A DNA stretch of 64,000 nt from Pseudocercospora fijiensis CIRAD86 (Eukaryota; Ascomycota; Dothideomycetes; Mycosphaerellales; Mycosphaerellaceae), in contig NW_006921536.1 in the NCBI RefSeq assembly GCF_000340215.1, positions 3,139,016 to 3,203,015 of the forward strand, given 5' to 3'. This document shows, in pieces, positions 12,000 through 23,849 of this stretch. Numbering within the stretch: position 1 is the stretch's first letter; every line of letters begins with the position of its first letter. The position numbers and the translations under genes are program-made. The notes beneath the pieces are model-generated. The model had not been told where the DNA came from and searched no databases. It saw only the letters and a program-made list of their open reading frames with translations.

Positions 12000-14247
12000 T
12001 ATCGTATCGACTCGCTTATACCAACTACTATCTCGAGCTTAGTAATACGGCCTTTCAACTCTTCTATTTCCCATCTTATTTCTTCTACAACAGCACGCGC
12101 GGTATTAGTAGCATGTTCCTTTATTATTGTTTTAATACACTATAGATCTAGCAATGCTAGCTATAGCGATAAGCCTCTTAAATTAATAGCTAACGGTAAT
12201 ATAGTAGCAGCATCTCGCACAAGGTCCTCGTTCTCGTCTTCTTAACTATCGGCAATCTACTAAGAATTAGTTAAACCTATAGTAATATCTAATCGATATA
12301 CCTTAAATGCGCTACTAGTAGCTATCGCGACGTAAGAGCCTAGAATTTAGTAGGGTTTTAAGCCGTTTCTATCGCTAGTATTACATCGAGTTTATCTAAG
12401 CTAGTACTGTTAGTAAGTCGCTGTATTCGTGTCGCGATCGAGTAGCTATCCGAAGAGAACCCGCTTAGGTAGCTAGAATCTATACCGACTAGTAGGGTAT
12501 TACTATACTACTATAACAACATATCTATATCCTTTCTTAGGTAGGAAATAATACTACTAGCTACGCTAAACAACCTCCTGTTGTCCGATTTAAAAAATAT
12601 GCAGGTATAGTAAAGATATAGTGCGAGTAATATATTAAAGAGTTTGCGACCCTCCGCCGCTTTCTCCGCGCCGAGACCGCCGAAATTTCGGCTTTAACTC
12701 GCTTAGTAGGTCCGGACTCAAGAAGCTAATTTTAACGCCTCTAACTCGATACTAGCGCAATACTACAACGCAATGTTTTTTATTGCTACAAGTACAGAGA
12801 GTCGAGACTATAGCTATCTAATGCACCTCTAATTTATACTATATAAAAATACATAGTGTTAGTAGAATAAGAAGCGACATTAGTTAGACTAAATATTAGC
12901 TATTAAGCCGCCGACTTACAACCGAAAATCCACTCCTTCGACCTCGCTTCTATACTAAAATAGCGCTTCTGTAGCTAACTGTAGAACAGACTATCTAACG
13001 ACTTATTAATCCGACTAAGCCGCTACTTACGTACCTCCTTATCTAAGTATCGACTAACTACGGCAACAAATCGAGCGTATTAGCCTTCTTTAAGTCTAGC
13101 GGCAGTCTAGCGGCTTAATTTAACCTTCCTTAGCTGCTTAAGTAAGAAATCGCCTTCTTTAGCGAATATACGCTTAATATTAGCTATATTACTATGTCGC
13201 TTAGTCTAACTGCTACTTAGTTCTTTACGTAACTAGCTAAAGAAGCCTATTAATTCTATATCCGCTATATACGACTAATAGGAAGCAATTAAGCCTAGAA
13301 TTGGACTTAATAGTAGTCTAACTAGACTAGAAGCCGTCGTTAGACTAGAAGCCGCTAGTAGACTAGACAACCGAGAGCGCTTTTAAGGAGCCTACTATTA
13401 GCTATAATAGTTATAGATTACTATAGGGGTTAAGGAGCTAATAGCGGCTATTCTAGTCGTCCGTAGAGTCTTAAATAGGTTAACAAGCTGTCTACCCCTG
13501 TTCTTCTATATCTTCGAGGCTAATACGGAGCCTAGATCGCTAATAGATAGGCGGTTGTCTCGTAGGCCTTTAACCTATCGGCCGGCAATCTTAGGGTAGA
13601 TTTTGCAGTAGTCTTCCGCTCTGTCTAGACTACTAAACTAGCAAAGTCTACCCTTGTTAAGACAATATCTGTTCTTATAAGGCTACCGCTTTGCTAACTC
13701 GTAACGTAGGTCCGTTAACGAGCTAGTTAACGCTATATTGTTATCGTCTGCTTTAGCTTCCGAGGCATTAGATTAACTTTTAACTTCCGCTTAGCTCTTA
13801 CGTAGAGCGTCTAACTATTACTAAGTCGCTATTATACGAGGTCTAGGTATCCGAGTACGACGACTAGCTCTACTACTACGAGCCGAGGGCACTTCTATAG
13901 GTACTGCCTTCCGTCGCTTTATAGTTAATTTAAAGTCTAGTCGTAAGCCTTTCTTGCCTTAAGAGTGCTAAGAGGCTAGCATATCGTACGTACGCTAGAA
14001 ATTGCCCTTCTATATACTAGTACTACGGAAATAGTACTCGGTCTTAATCTTGTCTATAAAGGCGACTATCTCTAAGCTAGCTAACTTATAGTCGTCGTCG
14101 TTAGAGCCAGTTACAAGCTAATTAGTATACTAATTATAGACTTCTTCGTAGCTAGAGTCGCTATTGCCTATAGTTTTACGAGGAAAGCACTTAGTCGATA
14201 ACGGTAGGCGTAGATTAGTTAGATTAACTATTATCTACTATAGTATA
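12000..14247 (-). pseudogene. Unrecognised RIP-killed gene, C-terminal part
   Basis: Not recognised. A consistent minus-strand frame, broken only by Gln/Trp-type stops, runs through the block. It has an acidic stretch (SNDDDYKLASLEIVAFIDKI), a basic segment (LTIKRRKAVPIEVPS, ARRTRIPRPR) and a helical, probably coiled-coil end (VVEEIRWEIEELKGRITKLE) near 12010-12130. A related acidic/basic minus-strand stretch occurs at 38700-39040 on the far side of the 24-kb element. The two could be halves of one interrupted gene, but I find a frame offset at the simple join. Confidence 0.45.
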
Positions 14248-14249
14248 TA

Positions 14250-14291
14250 CGTTACGAAAACTTTTTTTCTAATCGCGTCGATCCTATCGAT
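14250..14291 (+). repeat. Left TIR of the 24-kb element
   Basis: Starts CGTTACGAAAACTTTTTTTC and continues into TAATCGCG.CGATCCTATCGAT. It aligns ungapped with the reverse complement of 38646-38687 at 37 of 42 positions. Preceded by TA. Confidence 0.7.
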
Positions 14292-14425
14292 CCTATCGAT
14301 CCTAAGCGATCCTAAGCGATCCTAAGCGATCCTAAGCGACCGAGTCGCGACCCGACTCGCGCCCGGATCGCTTAGGATCGATAGAATCGACGCGATCGAC
14401 GCGATCGATAGGATCGATATAGTAA
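14275..14425. repeat. GATCC-rich subterminal repeat/hairpin
   Basis: Tandem GATCCTATC (2x) and GATCCTAAGC (4x) units are followed by an inverted set (GGATCGCTTAGGATCGATAG). This gives a strong palindrome around CGAGTCGCGACCCGACTCGCG. The other end (38585-38662) has fewer units of the same words. Repeated subterminal motifs of this sort often bind transposase in DNA transposons; that role is inferred here. Confidence 0.65.
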
Positions 14426-14499
14426 ATTTTTGTATATATAGGATCGCTCTAGGTCGCTCGTAGTCGTAGTCGTTAGTAGTGTTTATACTATTCGTATAG

Positions 14500-17400
14500 T
14501 GCTATATTAATACTTATCGACTCGTCGACTCGGTCGTATTAGTCGACTTAGTCTAAACTAGAATATACTAGTAGTACTACAGTTTTAAGTATATTACTAT
14601 TATATTAACCGTCGTTACTATATATCGCTATATCCTGTCTTATACGTTCTTTATAAACTATAAAATCATTCTTCGCCGCCTTAGTATTATTATTCTCTAT
14701 GTTTCGGAGGTGCGATTTCTATATACTCTATATAGCACGTTGCCTTTTTATTACTCGCCCGTAAGCCTTTACAGCTCGCATTTCCTTATCCTCCTATTCC
14801 TCGTCGTAAATTGTATTATACGTCTCGAAATCAACTGTACTATTAATATAGCGAGTCCTATACGGGGCGCCTTCGTCTATAGGCACGGCGTGCAATATAT
14901 AATAGACTAGTAGTAGGCTATATACCCGTCGCCCTTTAAGTCTACTATAGTATAGTAAAAGACGCCGTAGCCGGATTGTCGTTAGACTATACGCATCCTT
15001 ATACTCGCTCTTATCGTTAATATAGTCGTAAAGCTTAACAAAAACGCCTATAACGGGCCTCCGTTTCGTCCTAAGCCTCTTCCTATATTTAATTCCTATT
15101 TCTATATTAATCGAGATTACGTACTTTAGTTAAGCTAGTAGGCGACCGCCGAATCGAACCGCTAATTTATTAGGTGTTTCTATACAATTAACGTTGTATT
15201 CCTATACCTATATAAAATTATAACGTCTATTGCCGTAGAGCCCCTCCTAGTTTAGTATATATCTCGCGAAGTCGGCTACTGCTACGTTAGGATGTTCTAT
15301 ATCCTTACCCGTAGGCTTCTAGTATCGGATTCTACCGTAGAAGCAGATCTCTATGTCTAGGACGTATATATAGTCCGTTACGATGTCGTTAGGGTCGGCT
15401 GCGGTGCTTAATGCGCTATTCTTATCGTAGGTACCCTATTACCGTACGAATACCGTAATCGCTTATTAGAAGTCGCGACCTAAGTTCTCTTCTATTGTAG
15501 CTATAGCCTCCCTTATCGTAATCTACTTAACCGATTTCTTTCCGTTCCTCTATTTCTCGGGCTAGTATCCTAGGATATCCTCTACTAGCCGTACTATAGT
15601 TAGCATTATTAGCTATTGCGTATACTCCTTAATAGTGCGAGTATTTGTAGGGATTGCTATATATTCTTTGTCGTCTTCGGCCTATATATTTAATCTGTTA
15701 GTATCGCTATCTAGTATACTTTCTTCCTAGCTAGGCTTCTTGTTTGTTAGCCGAAATGCAAGCTTTAGTAGTTTATAGTATTTGTGCTCGAAATAGCTAG
15801 TATTTAAGTCTAGAAGATTGCCGAACGTCTTAATATAGCTCGGGGTATGTATTATGCCGTAGAATTTCGGTATATTAAAGTGCCCTTCTATTTGTATTAT
15901 TATTAGCTCGTTAGCTTCGTCGTCCTCGTCTATTATAACCGCATCGTCGTTATTTAGGTCGTTCGTTCTTCGCGTAGCAGCCTTCGCCTCCCGCTAGGCC
16001 CTCTTCTATACCTTTGTTACCCTATATAGGCGAAACACATTCTTCTATTCGTTTATCCGGTATAATGCTATCCTAAGATACTTAACTATTTCGTCGTTAT
16101 AGTATCTATATATCGCTAGAACGGTAAAGTCTACTAGTGTACGTAGAAATCTTATCGCCTACGGTTAACGGACCTCTTCGAGTAGTAGTACAAATACAAC
16201 TAATAAGACTCGTAGGACGCTTTGCTGCTCTTAGCCTATCTACTAAGTAACTGCTAAGTAGTAGCAGAACTTGCGAAGATTAGTATATACGGGCATATAC
16301 GCGAACCGTCTATCTAGTATCGTATCGATAATCCCTTATACTACTGTTTTCCCTAGCTTTCTTGTTTTAGTAGATAGGCCCCTATTCGGGGTCGAGTCGG
16401 CAACTAGTTAGTATCTCCTCGTTTTTATATAGCTTATCTTGTCTACTAGTAGGTCCGTAGTCTATTAGATTGCGTATATTAGCACTCCTTTTAGTAGCTA
16501 GTATAGTGTGTCTACTACTAAAGACCGGTATATATCGACGTGTTTCTAGCGCTATATAAAGCAATCGATATCGTAGACGTTCTACGGATCCTTCGCTATA
16601 TATTCGCCTTTGCGTTGCCTTAGATATCGCTGCTTCGTAGATTCGTATAACCGCTATTCTACTATAATATCGAGGTACTCTCGTTCTATCGGGTATACTA
16701 GGCAACTTAGGCAATATATATTTGTCTTAACTCCGGTAATTGCAACTTGCTCTTTATAGTCTACTAACATTACTACTAAGATTAGAAAGCACCTGCGCGT
16801 CGCGCTATCTGCGTATATAATGTCCTAGCCCTCGCCGTCGGCCGCTTTTATAGCGGAGCGAAATATATATACTATCGATATATAATATATACTGTTTTTA
16901 GTAAAACTATCGCTATCCTTAACGACCGGTAGTAGTCCTAGTAAGATCGTGCCGGGTCTGTTATTCGCGTTGCGTACTCGTACGTATAGGTTTCCGATAG
17001 TAAGGTATATAGGGTATGCTATTAAGTTACCTTAGTAGTTAGTTATCTACGTTTTATCGGTTAATACGATTAGAGGTACGATCGTTGCGCCGTCTATGTT
17101 TATCTTGCTCTAGGTATCCTACTACTAGTCTACTAACGCTATATTAGAGTAGATTCGCCGTAGTAGGTCGTTAGTCGTCTACGCTCGATATAGCTTATAT
17201 ACTAGATTATTCCTAAAGCTACTATAACCTATTAAGAACATTACTACTTTCTTAACGGATCGGTATCGTAGTACTAGCTCCGTACTACCGTAACCCGTTC
17301 GACTTGTCGGAAGGCATAGCTTTCGAACCTTTATTTAACCTAATGCCCTCGATAGTAGTATGCCGCCGGCTCGCAGTTTCGACGTTATAGCCTTTATACT

Positions 17401-18315
17401 TTTCTAGCTTAGTAGATCGTGTAGTAGTGCTAGCCTCTCGTCTTCGAAAAGCCTCGCAATTGTATATCCGGATATTCTCTCTCTCTTTAAGAATTGCGCA
17501 AAGCTTATATCGAATAGTAACTTAAATATTCCGTACTTGCCTAAAGTATCTTATATTCGTATTTTAACGCTACTTATAGATTAGGCGCTTGTATTTACTC
17601 TACTATACTAAACTATAATTATGCTATACCTAGCTATAGGCTTGCTAGCGGCACGGCTAGTATATTCGGTAAATACATCGATATTATCCGCGGTACGGTA
17701 GCCTTTTAGTATTAGCCGTAATCTTATTAACTTCTAGCTTCCTAGCGTTATTGTCGTTCCGGCGGTAGTTGCCTATACGCTTTCTATTTCGTCTTCGTCC
17801 GCTAGGCTATCCTATATATCGAATTCCGGTAATTTAAGATATCTATCCTATTTAATGCTATCTATACTTCTCTTATCTTCCTATAGCGCTAGTACTATTA
17901 GCGTTAATGTCGTTGCTAGAACAGCTTCTATTATGCCTTCTTTATTTACGTCTTACTATGTGCCTTCTAGTATCGATCTGTCGTCGGCTTGTTCGGCGCT
18001 CTAGTTACTACCTTAGATCGTATATAAGTTAAGTCGGGCTCGCTTCGCGGTATTGTTTGTAGTAGAATCGTACTCGGTAAATTCTTTTAGTACGACGCGT
18101 TTCTCGCACTTATTTCTATATTGCTTATAGCCGTAGGAGCTTTTAAGCAGCCGGTTATATAACCCGCATTCGATATAGTAAGACATTACTATATATATAG
18201 CTAGCTTTCGATAATAGGCGCTAGTGCTATAGCTACTATAGGTTTGCCGTATATCGACGTATACGAAGTTACTAAGGCTCTTTAGCTCTACTATAGGTGC
18301 AGTGCTTAGCAAACC
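14500..18315 (-). pseudogene. Unrecognised large gene A of the 24-kb element
   Basis: Not recognised. One minus-strand frame is followed for most of 3.8 kb with stops mainly at Gln/Trp positions. Protein-like segments include YYIECGLYNRLLKSSYGYKQ and YRNKCEKRVVLKEFTEYD near the 5' end (18013-18312), LFDISFAQFLKERENIRIY, ISINIEIGIKYRKRL, KRRPVIGVFVKLYDYINDKS and HAVPIDEGAPYRTRYINSTV. The His/Cys content near the start was probably higher before RIP turned His and Cys into Tyr. A zinc-binding or DNA-binding start is possible but not shown. If intact it would encode more than 1,000 residues. Confidence 0.5.
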
Positions 18316-19379
18316 CCCTTACTACTACGAAGTTAGGTATAAGTCGGGGTCCGACTCGATATCGATTCGTAGCCCGCGGATTCGGCAAAATCTCGGATTT
18401 ATCCCGTTCGATTATACTAACTTAATATTACTCTACTAGCGCCTCTTGCGATAATATTTAAATACTAATTTGTATACCGACTCGCCGTCCGACTTAGTTA
18501 CTAGTTAGGACTAATCGGAAAATTAATACTAAATATAAAAGACTGTACTACACTTCGACTAGACTTCTATATTACTCCTAACGCTCTAAGGCCTATATAT
18601 TATACCGTAAAATGCGTTGTATATATTTAATTCTGTATACGTGTAGGAGTAGCATTGCTCTAGTTTAATACTACCCCGTAGCATTATTAATTACGTTAAA
18701 TTCGCCCGGTACTACTAAGGCTTACTCTAGTTATATTATAGCTAGGTTGTATTCCTAAGCAAAGTAAACGAATAGCGCTCGAGTAACTGCTAGTAAGTGT
18801 TGCTTAGCCGACTTAGTAACGACGTCGTTTAAGGCGGCATCTAATAAGCGGTTTATATTAAATCTAAGGCCTCTAAGACTCGTAGCAGTTACGACTACCC
18901 TATCGGTACGCCTATTAGATAGAAGTATAAAGCCTTATCCTGTCGACTCTATTTGATTTTCATATACACGCTATTATACACACGCTATTATATATACGCT
19001 ATTATATAGACCTATACGCCGACTTATTAATATTAACCTATATCTTAACCTCTAGCGTAGCTAAGTATCGGGTCTCGCGTCGCTCTAGGGATAGTGCGCT
19101 AGTTATCCGCTCCCTAGCTAATAGCACTATTCTATTAGCTAGAGCCCGCGGCTCTAACCCGCTTTAGGGTTCTAGGTATTAAGGTCGGCTAGGTGTGTTT
19201 CCGGTCGGGGTCGAATTGCCCTTATACTAGACTGTATCTTCGACGTAGCGAGATCTAGAGCTAATCGTGTCGATATAGGTGCTTTAGCCGGGTATTACCT
19301 ACTCGCTCGCCTACACTTAACAGGATATTATAGGTTATAACCTAGAGTAGATCGGCTTTCTATACTAATAGGCCGGGGA

Positions 19380-19830
19380 GGGTAATAATGCTCGCGTCTA
19401 CTATTTTCTAGTCGGTAGCAATTATACTACTACTAGTGCCTCTTTCTATTTTATAGGCTAGTTCGCTAACAAGGATTTGCTACTCGATCGCTCGTACCTA
19501 GAAGACTAGTTTACATACCTCCTATACGATACAGTTCTAGCTAATACTAAGCTCGCCGACTATATTATGTTTCCGGACGGCAGTATGTTAGACTAGGACG
19601 CTAGTAAGGATCGTACTATTGCTATAGTCCGCGGCGTAGATAAGTAGTATATCGATAGTATCTAGAGAAGTACGTTTTACTATAACTCGAATGTTTAGCT
19701 ACCACTAACTCTAAGTAGTATAATAAACGTTTGCTACGGTCGGCTTAAGGTAGTATTATATGCTATCGCAGGATGGCGTACGAGCACTACTAGTCTAGTA
19801 TAGATATATGCATTATTTATATATAGGGTT
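19380..19830 (+). pseudogene. Unrecognised plus-strand coding stretch B
   Basis: Reading through stops gives protein-like sequence (FANKDLLLDRSYLED, YDTVLANTKLADYIMFPDGS, DRTIAIVRGVDK, NVCYGRLKVVLYAIAG). The frame may extend to about 20100. No family recognised. It is divergently oriented from gene A across a roughly 1-kb gap without clear coding (18.4-19.3 kb). Confidence 0.4.
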
Positions 19831-20219
19831 GCTAAGTTTAGGGTCGATTAATAATTTAGGGGCGGATTAATACTACGACTCGGCATCTTAGAGTTAGCCT
19901 GCACTTTTCGGTAATACTATTAATATATCAAACTTATATCCTACTGTATTACGATGCTATTTTCTAATATTACCGTCTTCGTATTAGACGCTCGGTTAGC
20001 GCTAGACTAACCTGTATCCTATATGCTAGCGGTAACTACGCCTTCGCGGATTGTCGAATTACTAGAAGTAACTTAAAACATTCCGGCATATATAGCGACC
20101 AATTTGATTATAGATACGTATGCCTATACATTTTATCGCGATAGGCCTTAATATAGATTAATATAGTGCCGAAGAGTTTAGCTACTACTAGTTGAAATTA
20201 TTGTCCTAGCTACTATCCT

Positions 20220-20755
20220 AGCATTCTACTACTACTGCTACTACTACCGACTCGCTATAGATAGCCTACTTAGCCTCGATTCGTATAAGTTCCGTACTGC
20301 TTAACTTTCCGATATCTAGTTTCCTTATCCGATCTAGCCTCCCGGCTACTAGATCTATATCCTATTGCTACTATTACTGCTACCGACTTACTACGGATGC
20401 CCTACTCGGCCTAGAGTCGTATAAGTTCCGTACTGCTTTACTTCCCGCTATCTAGTTTCCTTGTCCGATCTAGCCTCCCGGCTACTAGATCTATATCCTA
20501 TTGCTACTATTACTACTACCGACTCGCGGTAGATGCCCTACTCGGCCTAGAGTCGTATAAGTTCCGTACTACTTCACTTCCCGCTATCTAGTTTCCTTGT
20601 CCTATCTAGCCTCTCGGCTACTATATCTATATCCTATTGCTACTGTTACTACTACCGACTCGCGGCGGATAGCCTAATTAGTCTCGACTCGTACGAGTTC
20701 CGTACTGCTTTAGGTCCCGCTATATAGTTTCTTATCTTTTATAGCATCTCGTTGT
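20220..20755. repeat. 136-bp minisatellite, about 4 copies
   Basis: The anchor GTATAAGTTCCGTACTGC (or close variants) recurs at 20283, 20419, 20555 and 20691, exactly 136 bp apart. The whole unit is conserved, with mostly transition differences. 136 is not a multiple of 3, so the array cannot be an in-frame protein repeat. Confidence 0.9.
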
Positions 20756-20825
20756 AATTCTCGGTAGAAGTACTATAGGATTTTCGTCGCCGTCGTAGTT
20801 ATACCGTAGTTAACGAAGGTCGAGG

Positions 20826-21031
20826 CTAATAACGCCGTAGGCTCGGATCTAGCACCGGTATATTAAAAGGGTATATAAGGCTGCAATTATTATTAAGCAG
20901 CTAACCTCTTCGTTATAGGTAGAGCTATTTGCCTTCGCCTATAACGAAGGGATTAGCTGCTTAATAATAATTGCAGCCTTATACGCCCTTTTAATATGCC
21001 GGTACTAGATCCGAGCCTGCGGCGTTATTAG
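20826..21031. repeat. Long inverted repeat 1 (94-nt arms, 18-nt loop)
   Basis: Arms 20826-20919 and 20938-21031 are near-perfect reverse complements (CTAATAACGCCG..CGTTATAGG against CCTATAACG..GGCGTTATTAG). The total length is 206 bp. It could be a foldback/MITE insertion or a structural element of the giant element. Confidence 0.88.
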
Positions 21032-21249
21032 ATTTATATTAAGTCCGGGCGCTAGATTGCTAAGGTATATATATAGTATAGGTAAACACGGCCTTAGTCG
21101 TATAGCTAAAGATATAGCAGTAGTAGTATATAAATTGCTAAAGTTCATTCTCCTAATATTGAATTCTTCTTCTTCTTCTTCTTTATCCTCTAGACGAGAC
21201 TACTCTTATTTAGCGTTAAAGACTAAAGAATTACTACTATAACTCTTAG

Positions 21250-22344
21250 CTAGGACGCTAAACAAATAGGCACGGCTATGCTCGCAAAGAAGGTCTGCGT
21301 AGTATACTAGTAGGCAAATAGATACAGCCTTTATCGTACGGCTAAAGAGGTAGTAGAGGTAGTATATAAATTGCTAAAGTTTATCCGCCTTAAACTTGAT
21401 TTCGTCCTTAATAACTACGTAGTAAGCGGATCGTGCTATGCCTTAAAGTCCTAAATGTGCCTATAGCCCGACCCTATATAGATCTTATCGGCGATACTAT
21501 AGTTAACGACTGTACCTACGAGTAGGTTCTAATAGTTATTATATATATCCTGCCTACGAGTCGGGTAGAAACGAGTGTAGTAACGCTTACTAACGATAAT
21601 TACGGTTATCTTCGGATACTTCTCTTTACTACCGTAGAGCTTTGTAAAGGCCTTTTTAGGACTACCTAGGTTACTGTATAGTATACTGCCTCGATTGCTC
21701 TTACGGTTAGTAACTAGGACCGACTACTTATCAAATTTTCTAGGTCTAGTAAACTTAACGCTCTATAAGTTCTAGTAGTCCTTCTATAGTATACTAGGTT
21801 TCGAATTCGAATTATAGCCTATACGAGGAGTATCTAGGATGCGGCCGGGCACTATAATTATGCTAGTACCTACCGAGAAGCTAAATAGCTTTACGGGAGT
21901 TAACTAATAATTACCGGTAGGATCGGTAAGACGGAAGAGCCGCGGACTATTCCTAAGCCTAGCACTAGGAGTTCCGGTAATAGATATAGCATCGAGGTTT
22001 AGAAATATAGCTACGAATTTGAGCATCTTAGAAGTCTAGTCGCCTCTAAGTAGGCGTTAATAAGGCTTATTAGTACGGATTATATACAGCTCGGCAGGTA
22101 GGTATTAGGGATTAGCGCGTATACTAACGTTAAGTACCGGACGATCTAGGTATCTAAGGGTAATTCCTTAGTATTAACGGGAGTAATTATTTACAGTAAT
22201 CTGTCGCGTTATAGCATTTAGGATACTATAGCTAGCAAGGCGGAATCTAACCTAGTTAGCATTGCTAAAACGCTAAACCTAGATCTTATCGGTAGCCTTC
22301 GCGAAGCCGATAATAGGCCTAACCTTAACTCTAAACGGCTTTTG
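21250..22344 (+). pseudogene. Unrecognised plus-strand coding stretch G
   Basis: A plus-strand frame with Gln/Trp-type stops gives plausible protein (LIITGRIGKTEEPRTIPKPS, FEHLRSLVAS, ALIRLISTDYIQLGR, SLVLTGVIIYSNLSRYSI, VSIAKTLNLDLIGSLREADN). It runs right up to the second hairpin, which may have truncated it. A partly duplicated stretch (VVYKLLKF-like, near 21110-21150 and 21345-21390) lies at its start. Family unknown. Confidence 0.4.
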
Positions 22345-22556
22345 CTCCGACGTATGCAACCTAGCGTAATGCCGTTAGGTTAGATAATAAGGGACCGTTT
22401 ATTTGGCTAGAGGGCTATAAGGAAGCTTAGGGGCTCGAAAGAGGAAGCTCTTAGGCACTTTTTCGAACCCCTAAGCATCCTTATAGCCCTCTAGCCGGAT
22501 AAACGGTCCCTTATTGTCTAACCTAACGGCATTACGCTAGGTTGTATGCGTCGGAG
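22345..22556. repeat. Long inverted repeat 2 (96-nt arms, 20-nt loop)
   Basis: Arms 22345-22440 and 22461-22556 (CTCCGACGTATGCAACC..GGGCTCGAAA against TTTCGAACCC..GGTTGTATGCGTCGGAG) pair almost completely. The size and loop match inverted repeat 1 but the sequence does not. Confidence 0.88.
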
Positions 22557-22639
22557 TAATATATAGCGAGAATAATAAAGGTATAGTTATAGGATACTCT
22601 AAGAGTAAGTAAGGCGACTCGGTTGTCCTCCCGCGATGC

Positions 22640-22965
22640 TCTTGCCGCCTTTGCCCTAGCTATAATCTAGCTCCGTAGTATAATAGCGGCGCCGCGTAGT
22701 AGATAGGGTTTAGCTTCTTGTTCTGCTAGAGGCCTACGATAGCCGTAGCCGTAGTTCGTATCTCGAGCTTAACTTTACCTACGCCTTTGCCTTAGCCGTA
22801 ACCTTGCTCCGTAGTATAATAGCGGCGCCGCGTAGTAGATAGGGTTTAGCTTCTTGTTCTACTTAAGGCCCGCGATAGCCGTAGCCGTAGCGTCCTCCTC
22901 GCGATGCTCCTTATCGCCGGCGTAGTTCTTATCTCGAGCTTAACCTTGTCTACGCCTTTGCCCTA
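22640..22965. repeat. Direct duplication of a GC-richer unit
   Basis: A block with CTCCGTAGTATAATAGCGGC and GTAGATAGGGTTTAGCTTCT occurs twice, near 22670-22770 and 22808-22885, followed by a partly decayed third copy to about 23030. The flanks CTCGAGCTTAAC and CTACGCCTTTGCC are repeated too. No coding sense seen. Confidence 0.7.
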
Positions 22966-23269
22966 ACTATAGACTAGCTCTATACGTATAATAGTAGCGC
23001 TATATAGTAAATAGTATCGTAGCGCCGAGTATAGTTCTAGCTAGCGCGCTAGTTGCTAATCGCTCTAGCTACGGTTGCGGGGTTGTTTAACCGATCGCCT
23101 ATACTACGTAACCTAGTCGACTATGTTCGAGTTCCTAGCCTAGGGTCTATACTATATATATTCTACTTAATACTAGAACGATAGGGAACTTCGATAATAT
23201 AGATAAGGTAAAGGATAGTTAAGAATCGTAGTACGCGGTTAAGTCGTTAGTACTTAATCGAGTCGATAA

Positions 23270-23545
23270 ACGTAGTAGCTAGTTAGCCTTTCCTAATATA
23301 GAGGACCCGGTTAGACAGATTAAACGAAGCATTCGAATCTCGGGCAGGGCAGCGCTATATATCCGCAAGAATAGACTGCCGCTATTTATACGACAGAAGA
23401 CGAATAAAGAACTACAAGACGAGGTAGAGCGGTTAGTACTAGAGTTAGAGCAATTGCGTAAAAAGGTTGCGTTTCTATTACAAAAACAATAGGCATATAA
23501 TAATATTATACTCGATACGCAAAGAAGGTAGTAACGGAATATAGG
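23270..23545 (+). pseudogene. Short coding remnant with coiled coil
   Basis: The plus-strand frame reads PEDPVRQIKRSIRISGRAAL, then NKELQDEVERLVLELEQLRK and KVAFLLQKQ before the first stop. The heptad-like Leu/Glu/Lys pattern indicates a coiled coil. It converges tail-to-tail on the helicase gene. It resembles the C-terminal tail of fungal pogo/Fot-type transposases, but no DDE domain was found upstream, so that is only a guess. Confidence 0.4.
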
Positions 23546-23849
23546 GAAACATACTATACGGATATATAGTAAGAGGGGATAGAAAAGGTAGGGCGGTAGG
23601 TTAGGTAGCTTCCTAATGCGTCGGTTTGCCGATTAGCAACCTAAGCTAGACTAAGTCGGATAGCTAGTCGGTTATCGAGTCGCATCGCTAATTTGAAGGG
23701 TAGAGCGGTAGTCTAGGTCGCTTCCTAATATATAGGCTTGCCAACTCGTACCCTAAGTCGGTTATCGAGTCGCATCGCTAATTTGTACCTATAGTAGTAG
23801 TTATTAATATTAGGCGCGGATAAATACAACGTTAGGCTTGCTTTGCTTG

